The notes below the pieces were generated by a model that saw only the letters and a program-made list of their open reading frames with translations, was not told the origin of the DNA and ran no database searches. A stretch of 64,000 nucleotides of DNA from Salminus brasiliensis (Eukaryota > Chordata > Actinopteri > Characiformes > Bryconidae), in assembly GCF_030463535.1 (NCBI RefSeq), contig NC_132897.1:1662291-1726290 (forward strand), written 5' to 3'. Both the position numbers and the translations under genes were made by a program. Within the stretch, counting starts at the first letter, position 1. The number at the start of each line of letters is the position of its first letter. This document shows, piece by piece, positions 59,201 to 64,000 of this stretch.

Positions 59201-61636
59201 TGACCTCACAGAATGCAATCAAATCCTCACAGCAATGCTCCTCCCTCCAAAAGAAAGCCTTCTTCCCTGGACAGTAGAGACAGTTACTCCAACAAAAGCA
59301 GGAGAAACTTAAAACACTTGATTTTTTAAATACTTGTGTCCATGTAGTGCAACTGAGCTGGTGCTCAGAGTGCCTATGCTAACGCCTGTCCACCACTGAA
59401 AGCACCAACAGTAAACATGGAAGCATGCGAACTGGACAACAGAGTGATGGAAGATGGTCAGGACTTAAGACTAGGCAACACATTTCCCAGTCAGTAAAAC
59501 ACCTAAGGATGATCTTTTCCATCAGATCATTAGAAATCATGGTCATGGTGGGCGTTCCTCGCGTTCCTCTCTCATGATTCTTCTCTGCTGTTTGAGATCT
59601 CTCCACAGATTTATGTTTTATTCCAGAGACATGGACGACCTAAAACCTCTGGTCAGCGGGAGAAGATCAGGACTCCATGCTGGGGATAAAAAGGGAGGGT
59701 TTTTTGTTTCTGCGCAGTCTAAGGACAAATATTTTGGCAGGGCGTTTTTTTTTATTTTTTCTTTTGCTGAGTCAGCTTCTTCTCAGCTTGGTGCTGCTGA
59801 CGGTAGAAGAGTCCGCACCATGAAAGCTGCATTCCTCTAAGATATCACGACGTTGTCCACAAAAGAAAAGGGCTGTTATTAGTGTATTAGCACACACACA
59901 CACACACACACTCTTAGAAGTACTTCACCACACAGCATACACACCAAAATACAGGCCCAAATGTCTCAGCTGCCGTAACTATGCCACTCGCAGTCACACG
60001 GCCGTTCTGGACGACTGCTGTAATGCGTCAGCTATGCAGACAGGAAATGACACATTCTGCCCCGCGGATATCTGTTTATCTGGGAAGTCGTCCACCCTGG
60101 AGGCCTGAGGCTGGCTCAGTAACGACTCAGTCACATCTAGTGCAGCTGCTTCGAATGGGCAAAGCCAGTATCCCACCTTCAGCAGAGTAAATCCCGGACC
60201 ACCGGCTGAGAATCCGTCCGGTATACACCTCCCACTCGTACCCTAAGTGCCGTCAATCAACCTAAAGACTGACTGAAGGCCGAATCCTTTGTTAGCTTTA
60301 GCTTGTTTTTATACTTGCCCTGAATACTCAAGTCCGCATCCAGGACTTACAAGGCTTATATTGAACATCACCGCTCTGCACACTAAATTCAGCCATGTCC
60401 ATCTCTCCACTGCAGTGTTCTCTCTTCACCAGCTTCCTGTAGCTGCTGCCCTCATCAGATTCAGAACCCCTGACCAAGACTGGTCCAGCCAGCCCCTCCG
60501 TACTTGATGGCGATGGTCAAAAGCCGACCTGCACCAAGAGCCCTTCCAGCTTCAAGTACGGCTCGGCTCGACCCGCCATCCTTTAAGATCCCCGGAAGAC
60601 GAGCGTCCAGACTTTTTACTGTCCAGCACCGAAGTGGTGGAACGAGCTTCCCCTGGGTGTCCGAACAGCGGACAGAGTCCAATGCTCGCTGTCCTCAAAC
60701 GGACTGAAGACCCTCCTCTTCCAAGAGACCTCACCAGAGTCCACTTGAAGCAAAACCCCAGACCACCCATTTCAGGAGGACCAGAGATCCAGATCGGTTC
60801 GTTGGACCGCTCCCAGGCTCGGGGTGGTCCGGGAGGGATGCAATAGTCGACAAAAGTCTTTGGGTACCACTTAGTGCTAATCTAGGGTACTAGTATTTAG
60901 GGTACTAGTATTTAGGGTACTATTCAGTACCTGTGGGTTTTTTCCCTCCTCTAGGGGAGGTGTTCCTCAGCCTACCTGCTGGTCCAGGTGTTCCTTTCGA
61001 CCCTGGAGCACCTGATGGTCCTCTCAAGCCTGCGTCCCCCTTCGGCCCAGGTAGACCCCTAGACCCTGGTTTACCTACAAGCAGACAAACAGAAGCCAAG
61101 AAGTTAGGAGAGTTGTAAACAATGTGTCCAAAAGTTTGCAGACACCTGCTTCCCCAGCATTTCTTCTGAAATCAGGGGTATTAATAGGGAGTTAGTCCTA
61201 ATCTTTGCTGAAGGAACAGCCTCTTTACCCTACATGTAGGAACATTGCTGTGATTAGGGTTTGATGATTGCAGTCAGCCATATTAGAGCATCAGAGATGT
61301 CAGGTGTAGACGTTGGGTGATTAGCTCTCCAGCTCTCAATCCAGAGATGCTGATCCACAGCCCAATGAGCTTAGGGGTACGTGTGGTGGGTGCTCCAGAG
61401 CTTCCCGTTCTATTGGCCAATACATTTTCCATGGTGTATGCCAGTGTCAGGAATGGGTGGGATGTCTGAATACTTTTGGACACATAGTGAAATGCATACA
61501 ATGCATATAATAACTCTGCAATATCAAATGATACTGAGAATATGAAGTTGGTCATATTTTGGCTATTAACTTCAGTGATAACTCAACTCACCGTCTTTGC
61601 CGGGTGTGCCGTCCCTGCCCTTCTCCCCTTGTGGAC
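33978..61636 (-). CDS. emid1: EMI domain-containing protein 1, 3' ten exons (collagen-like region and C-terminus)
   Basis: Secreted extracellular-matrix protein (EMID1/Emu1 family); only the C-terminal part is in the window. Exons, 5' to 3': 61636-61592, 61074-60976, 54399-54292, 49450-49361, 45299-45247, 44848-44786, 44676-44632, 43437-43393, 35934-35850, 34114-33978. They give 770 nt, about 256 residues plus stop, in frame throughout. The first exons encode Gly-X-Y triplets, interrupted by a segment with [10 protein letters not shown] that matches the LLSNTF interruption of human EMID1. After more triplets comes [20 protein letters not shown], the near-invariant C-terminal coiled-coil-like segment that fixes the identity. 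The tail begins [10 protein letters not shown] and ends VLGE. Several exons have collagen-type lengths (45, 45, 45, 63, 99, 108 nt). The EMI domain, signal peptide and coiled coil lie beyond 64000. It is convergent with rhbdd3, as in human. No clear poly(A) signal was found close to the stop. Confidence 0.93.
34193..34620 (+). mobile_element. MITE-like element (family B), in emid1 last intron
   Basis: Starts CGTCCAAAAGTATGTGGACA. The internal TTTCTTCTGAAATCAAGGGT segment is shared with family A, but the remaining interior differs. A related copy is at 61121-61492. The right end is degenerate and abuts the 75-bp repeat block. Confidence 0.6.
34640..34945. repeat. 75-bp tandem repeat with an inverted first copy (locus 1)
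   Basis: Three direct 75-bp units (TAGGTATTGTGATATACACT core, then GAGGAGGCGGAGCTACAGTC) follow one copy in opposite orientation at about 34640-34705, giving a palindromic block with GAGAGACTGTAGCTCC and its complement at the two ends. The unit is 25 codons long, so it stays open on both strands; the frame is not considered a gene. The same unit recurs at 56873-57062. Confidence 0.9.
36269..36660 (+). repeat. Dispersed repeat, copy 2 of 2, in emid1 intron
   Basis: Near-identical partner of 27680-28160. It lacks the segment between two GTTCTA direct repeats, as expected for deletion between microhomologies, and also lacks the ATC-repeat part. Confidence 0.85.
36725..36788 (+). repeat. Short tandem repeat, GACCTTTAAT/GACCTTTGAT units
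   Basis: About six copies of a 10-bp unit alternate between GACCTTTAAT and GACCTTTGAT, inside an emid1 intron. Confidence 0.8.
37279..37866 (+). repeat. About 44-bp tandem array, Tc1-terminus-like unit
   Basis: About thirteen copies of a unit built on CACTGGCCACTTTATTAGAA and an ACCCCTACTCTTGTGCTTC spacer. The core matches the terminal sequence of a common fish Tc1-like transposon as I recall it. An inverted copy of the core, TTTCTGATAAAGTGGCCAAG, lies at 37934-37953 beyond the array. Confidence 0.9.
39100..39643 (+). repeat. 29-bp GC-rich minisatellite in emid1 intron
   Basis: About 19 copies of a unit of the form GGGTGGGGCTAAACTGCTGT followed by AGGCTGAAT. The 5' copies have TGGGGCTAAACTG and the 3' copies CGGGACTAAAGTG or CGGGGCTAAAGCG, a gradient of variants along the array. 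Confidence 0.95.
40080..41300. repeat. Degenerate AT-rich tandem repeat, about 1.2 kb
   Basis: Diverged repetitions of a roughly 30-bp motif containing AAATTCTAAGAAATGTAACA and AGAATAAAATTCTAA fill this emid1 intron segment. No coding potential. Confidence 0.7.
41881..42183 (+). mobile_element. MITE-like DNA element (family A), internally deleted
   Basis: Starts GCAAAAGTATTGGGACACCT and ends ATGTTTTCGGACACCCCTTC; most of the 3' half is missing. A second copy in opposite orientation follows immediately. Confidence 0.75.
42184..42576 (-). mobile_element. MITE-like DNA element (family A), head-to-head neighbour with internal duplication
   Basis: Minus-oriented copy abutting 41881-42183. A segment with GGTGCTCTTGGTGCTGAATG and TCAAATCCTCACAGCAATGC occurs twice (about 42220-42266 and 42385-42430), so the copy has an internal duplication. 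Ends CCAATACTTTTGTCCATTCG. Confidence 0.75.
42716..42773 (+). repeat. (GTTC)n microsatellite
   Basis: Tetranucleotide GTTC/TTCG repeat with a few TTAG interruptions in an emid1 intron. Confidence 0.85.
43640..44625. repeat. Degenerate GTTAC-rich tandem repeat between emid1 exons
   Basis: About 1 kb of diverged copies built from GTTACTTTGTACCTTG, GTTACTGTGTGACATGTAAC and TTTGTAACG, filling the intron between the exons at 44632-44676 and 43393-43437. Unit lengths vary and exact boundaries are uncertain. Confidence 0.8.
44898..45072. repeat. AT microsatellite with a long palindrome in emid1 intron
   Basis: Two TA runs flank and separate inverted arms. The left arm at about 44964-45000 contains ATACATACATACAGCTGTAT and the right arm at about 45033-45069 contains ATACAGCTGTATGTATGTAT. 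Together they form a near-perfect inverted repeat with a TA-rich centre that could extrude as a cruciform. Confidence 0.9.
45400..45950 (-). mobile_element. Probable DNA-transposon remnant in emid1 intron
   Basis: Non-coding block with phrases such as GTGTGTTTAGGATCATTATC and ACTGGCTGCAGCACAAACCC, resembling the reverse complement of transposase-derived fish repeats. Identification is from recall and tentative. Confidence 0.4.
46012..46558 (+). mobile_element. MITE-like DNA element (family A), near full length
   Basis: About 545 bp. Starts ATGGACAAAAGTATTTGGAC and ends AGTGTCCACAAACATTTGGA. All internal blocks are in order. Confidence 0.8.
47231..47785 (+). mobile_element. Rearranged MITE-like copies (family A)
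   Basis: A plus-oriented copy (47231-47585) missing its 5' end and 3' terminus runs directly into a diverged minus-oriented fragment (47586-47785) that repeats the GACCAATAGAATAAGGC, AAGCCCCCCATGG and CAATCAAATCCTCCTTACAG blocks. Together they look like two elements joined in inverted orientation. Confidence 0.65.
48519..49053 (-). mobile_element. MITE-like DNA element (family A), near full length
   Basis: Minus orientation, about 535 bp. Starts AGTCTAAAAGTTTGTGGACA and ends CCAAATACTTTTGTCCATAT. Internal blocks complete. Confidence 0.8.
49541..49572. repeat. (TC)n microsatellite
   Basis: Uninterrupted CT dinucleotide run about 90 bp upstream (gene sense) of the emid1 exon at 49361-49450. 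Confidence 0.9.
50058..50260 (-). mobile_element. MITE-like element (family A), partial
   Basis: Carries CATCCTGACCTCACTAACAC, CAATCAAATCCTCACAGCAA and terminal CCAATACTTTTGTCCGCC. The other half is missing. Confidence 0.7.
51750..51835 (+). mobile_element. Retroelement 3'-tail fragment with (GATAA)n
   Basis: A run of GATAA units leads into TAGTCCTTTATTAGTCCCGC and AGTGGGGAAATTCACAGTG. This motif pair is familiar as the tail of a fish non-LTR-type element; the exact family is not determinable here. Confidence 0.5.
52443..52880 (+). repeat. Degenerate GGTTGCTATGGT minisatellite
   Basis: About 20 diverged copies of a roughly 20-bp unit around GGTTGCTATGGTGTTGCTAG in an emid1 intron. Confidence 0.85.
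53180..54055. repeat. 21-bp minisatellite, array 1 of 2
   Basis: About 41 copies of a 21-bp unit of the form AATTCATAGTGGATACTGAAT, with alternating variants (GTAGATACTG, GTGGATCCCG, GTGGAAACTG). Runs of several variants repeat as blocks, for example about 53440-53640 versus 53800-54020. Because 21 is divisible by three, long open frames appear on the minus strand; they are artefacts. Confidence 0.95.
54523..54852. repeat. (CT)n and triple (GT)n microsatellite cluster
   Basis: A CT-rich run at 54523-54608 is followed by three GT runs (54709-54740, 54767-54794, 54821-54852). The intervals between them hold copies of GCTGTAATTAACAGACGGAG, so the spacer plus GT run is itself tandemly duplicated. 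Confidence 0.9.
55135..56100. repeat. 18-bp minisatellite in emid1 intron
   Basis: More than 50 copies of an 18-bp unit, CACTCTCCATCCCTGCAT, with variants CACTCTTTATTTCTGCAT and CACTCCCCATCCCTGCAT. All three plus frames and two minus frames stay open for 100-350 codons because 18 is a multiple of three and the unit lacks stops. Confidence 0.97.
56400..56740 (+). mobile_element. Non-LTR retroelement 3' end with TGACT tail repeat
   Basis: A non-coding segment with CGCACATTGCACAACTTGCA and GGAACGTTGTTTCGTTTTAC, then GAAATGACAATAAACCCACT, ends in a run of TTGAC units. This is the familiar 3' end of a fish LINE-type repeat; the clade is not certain. Confidence 0.6.
56873..57062 (+). repeat. 75-bp tandem repeat (locus 2)
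   Basis: About two and a half direct copies of the unit described at 34640-34945, here without the inverted copy. The two loci are 22 kb apart in different introns of the same gene and nearly identical. Confidence 0.9.
57710..58925 (+). pseudogene. Tc1-like transposase relic, frameshifted and split by another repeat
   Basis: Conceptual translation of 57,790-57,880 gives [16 protein letters not shown], and that of 57,955-58,020, in another frame, gives [20 protein letters not shown]. Both match the DNA-binding region of Tc1-like transposases as I recall it. Sequence similar to the downstream catalytic part (SDEFRLL-type region, then VRIW) resumes only at about 58770, as CCTGGTCTGATAATTCTGGA and GATGGTGGGGTCAGAATTTG. 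The gap is filled by an unrelated dispersed repeat (about 58045-58765). Frameshifts and stops make it inactive. Confidence 0.7.
58045..58765 (+). mobile_element. Dispersed repeat inserted in the Tc1 relic (copy 1)
   Basis: Begins with the common fish-repeat phrase TTCTCCAGAGCGACTTACAG. The central 230 bp (58247-58480, with GGACACCCAGGGGAAG and GCCATCAAGTACGGAGGGGC) is repeated in inverted orientation at 60472-60705. The 3' part contains TGTGTTCTGGATCAGCTGCA, a phrase widespread in fish repeats. Element class unknown to me. Confidence 0.65.
58975..59350 (-). mobile_element. MITE-like DNA element (family A)
   Basis: Minus orientation. Starts AGTGTCCAAATGTTTGCGGA, with internal TATAAAGCCCCCCAGCATTG, CAATCAAATCCTCACAGCAA and CTGGACAGTAGAGACAGTTA; ends TACTTGTGTCCATGTAGTG. 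Slightly degenerate at the right end. Confidence 0.75.
60472..60705 (-). mobile_element. Dispersed repeat, inverted partner of 58247-58480
   Basis: The reverse complement is highly similar to 58247-58480, sharing ATCTTAAAGGATGGCGGGTC and TTGACCATCGCCATCAAGTA. It lies 270 bp from the nearest emid1 exon. Confidence 0.85.
61121..61492. mobile_element. MITE-like element (family B) with both termini
   Basis: Terminal sequences GTGTCCAAAAGTTTGCAGAC and ATACTTTTGGACACATAGTG are inverted. The interior resembles the copy at 34193-34620 (for example TTTCTTCTGAAATCAGGGGT). It fills most of the 517-bp intron between the two most 5' emid1 exons. Confidence 0.7.
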
Positions 61637-62152
61637 CTAGGAGAGGAACAAGCGACCGTCAGGAATATTCTTTGCACTTCAGCAGCAGTGATAGGTCAGT
61701 AATAAGCATTTCTGTAGTGTTGTGATAACGCTCACTCAGAAACGCTCCCAGCGCATCCAACAATAAAGACAGCATGCAGCTAAAATGACTGTTTTCTTCA
61801 CAGCTGGATCCACAGTCATGATCTGTGTCCATGCTGGAGTGCGGAGAGCAGCATAAGCACTTCAGCTCAGAACCCCAAGCTTCTACTGACGTCACCTTTG
61901 GGTTTTTCCAAGCCAAACGTTTTACGGCTCGATTCAGTTGCATCACCTGCATTAGTGACTAGTGGGCCGTTTCTCTGCTGCTCATTGGTGATTTGATGAG
62001 GTCACCAGTAATGGGCCAGTGGACAAGCAGGCACTGACCATGAGACGGGCCATGAAAACTCATTCATCTGCAGAAGACCACCCATAATCACAACACTGTG
62101 CACTGACATACACTCTCTGGTCTCTTAGTTTTATAGTAGTGCTCATGAATTC

Positions 62153-63030
62153 ATATCAGTTACTGAATAATTCATAGTAGATACTGAATAATTCATACTG
62201 GAGGCTGAATAATTCATAGTAGATACCAAATCATGCACAACGGATACTGAATCATTCATTGTGGATATTGAAAAACTCAAAGTGGATGCTGAATAATTCA
62301 TATAGGTTCCTGAATTAGTTATAATAATTACTGAATAATTCATAGTGGATACTGAATAATGCACAACAGATACTGAAAAATTCATAGTGGATACTGAATA
62401 AATTATAGTGGATAATGAATCATTTATAGTGGATACTGAATAATTCATAGTAGATACTAAATAATTCATAGTGGATACTGAATCAAATATAGTGGATACT
62501 GAATAATTCATAGTAGATACTAAATAATTCATAGTGGATACTAAATAATTCATAGTGGATACTGAATCAAATATAGTGGATACTGAATAATTCATAGTAG
62601 ATACTAAATAATTCATAGTGGATACTGAATCATTTATAGTGGATACTGAACAATTCATAGTGGATACGGAATAATTCATAGTGGATACTGAATCATTTAT
62701 AGTGGATACTGAACAATTCATAGTGGATACGGAATAATTCATAGTAGATACTAAATAATTCATAGTGGATACTGAATCAAATATAGTGGATACTGAATAA
62801 TTCATAGTAGATACTAAATAATTCATAGTGGATACTGAATCATTGTAGTGGATACTGAACAATTCATAGTGGATACGGAATAATTCATAGTGGATACTGA
62901 ATCATTTATAGTGGATACTGAATAATTCATAGTAGATACTAAATAATTCATAGTGGATACTGAATCATTTATAGTAGATACTGAATCATTTATAGTGGAT
63001 ACTGAATCATTTATAGTGGATACTGAATAA
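62153..63030. repeat. 21-bp minisatellite, array 2 of 2
   Basis: About 40 copies of the same unit family as 53180-54055 (AATTCATAGTGGATACTGAAT). Additional local variants include GAATCATTTATAGTGGATAC and AATCAAATATAGTGGATACT. Blocks of several units are themselves duplicated (for example about 62440-62520 and 62560-62640). Confidence 0.95.
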
Positions 63031-63307
63031 GAGTCTTAAAGTGTACACACTGCATGTAAAGGTCACGCCCTGTTCATGGTGATTTCTGTGCAGTATGTAT
63101 TTGGATGAAATACTGCATTATGGGAATGCTGTTCTAGGTCACAGAGACAAATTGTGCAGTGGATGAGGTGTGGGGGTGGTGGGGCGTGCAATGCACTGTG
63201 AAGGGGGCTTTGCTAAAAATCTAGCAAACCTTGATGTTCTTATTTTGCTGAGTGCAGTGCCACATTAACAATCCCCTCCAACAGAAAGAGCCCACCCACA
63301 CTCGCGT

Positions 63308-63347
<40 letters not shown>
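63308..63347. repeat. (CA)n microsatellite
   Basis: Uninterrupted CA dinucleotide run inside the emid1 intron. Confidence 0.95.
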
Positions 63348-63351
<4 letters not shown>

Positions 63352-63924
63352 ACACACACAGCTTCAATTTCTACTAATCTTCTCTCCCCATGCCCTCCAA
63401 AATCCCCAGCATCTGTGTGTAAAGATAAACAGGCCTGTGGGCGTGTTCCCCTGCTCATCACAATGGGTACCAGCAATAGGATTAGCTCCGCAAAGCTATT
63501 GGCTAATGAAGGGGAGAATGTAATTGGCTGTAAAAGGATACACTGATGAAAAGGCCAACTGAAAACACAGCAGAAACTCCCAGCCAAGCATGGGCTGGGG
63601 TCCAGACCAGAGGGGGTGAGAGAGGGAGAGAGGGGGAGGGATGGAAAGCTGACAGAAATATTGTCTATTCAGACAACCTGCATAAATCAAAGCTGGGTTA
63701 AAGCACTGTGAGCTACGACTGCAGCACATGGAGCAGGCCTACCTTCCCTATTCACTACAGAATCACTCTGCACTCGAACAATCCTACAACACACTGCATT
63801 TATATACAGGTACAGTGTGCAGTAAATAGAATATACTGGTACAGTATGTAGAGTACAGTGTATACTGGTACATTGTGTCAAATACAGTATGTAAAGTTTA
63901 TATTGGCACGAGATGGCATATACA

Positions 63925-63957
<33 letters not shown>

Positions 63958-64000
63958 TACGTTATACAGTATACAGTAGATTGGTACGTTATACAGTATA

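Larger units (their letters stand above)
61637..64000. other. emid1 intron, no exon seen
   Basis: No further Gly-X-Y or EMI-type exon was recognised between the exon at 61592-61636 and the right edge. The region holds the second 21-bp array, a CA microsatellite (63308-63347) and an AT run (63924-63954). Remaining open frames look random. Confidence 0.6.

Noticed and set aside
61659-61952. Cys-containing minus-strand frame considered as the EMI-domain exon of emid1
   Set aside because: It lacks the EMI motifs (such as WCCPG-type sequence) and suitable splice sites, and the expected exon order would place more collagen exons first.

Overview
The window is vertebrate nuclear DNA, almost certainly from a ray-finned (teleost) fish. 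It has split genes with GT-AG introns, many CA, TA and CT microsatellites, several minisatellites, and many copies of short inverted-terminal-repeat DNA elements of the fish type. Three conserved genes occur in the order and orientation I recall for human chromosome 22q12 (EWSR1 - RHBDD3 - EMID1). A fourth, single-exon gene lies inside an intron of the first. All exon structures below come from reading splice sites and checking that the frame holds across every junction. No transcript evidence was available.

Layout. 1-7240: intergenic, microsatellites, SINE-like and MITE-like fragments, no gene seen. 7243-21713, minus strand: ewsr1, 16 coding exons, 576 codons plus stop, a FET-family RNA-binding protein. 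Its 5.2-kb intron 7 (11748-16920) contains a complete intronless claudin-23-like gene on the same strand (14310-14984). 21714-22356: short divergent promoter with an NRF1-type palindrome. 22357-27507, plus strand: rhbdd3, 5 exons, 368 codons plus stop, a six-helix rhomboid-fold protein with a C-terminal UBA domain; intron 1 is mostly a 73-bp minisatellite. 27650-33970: intergenic, DNA-element remnants, no gene. 33978-61636, minus strand: the 3' ten exons of emid1 (collagen-like region and C-terminal tail). The EMI domain and 5' exons lie beyond position 64000. Its introns are packed with tandem repeats (44-bp, 29-bp, 21-bp and 18-bp units and others), MITEs and a Tc1-like transposase relic split by a second repeat.

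The genes are syntenic neighbours but have no evident shared pathway: RNA processing (ewsr1), a tight-junction-type membrane protein (claudin), an intracellular membrane rhomboid (rhbdd3) and an extracellular matrix protein (emid1). The most interesting points are: (i) the fish RHBDD3 appears to keep the rhomboid catalytic Ser and His (and the oxyanion Asn) that I recall as lost in the mammalian protein; (ii) the nested same-strand claudin; (iii) repeat arrays built from parts of mobile elements, such as a 44-bp array that looks like amplified Tc1-type terminal sequence. I found no evidence of a wholly new multi-gene system. The long repeat ORFs are artefacts of repeat units whose length is a multiple of three.
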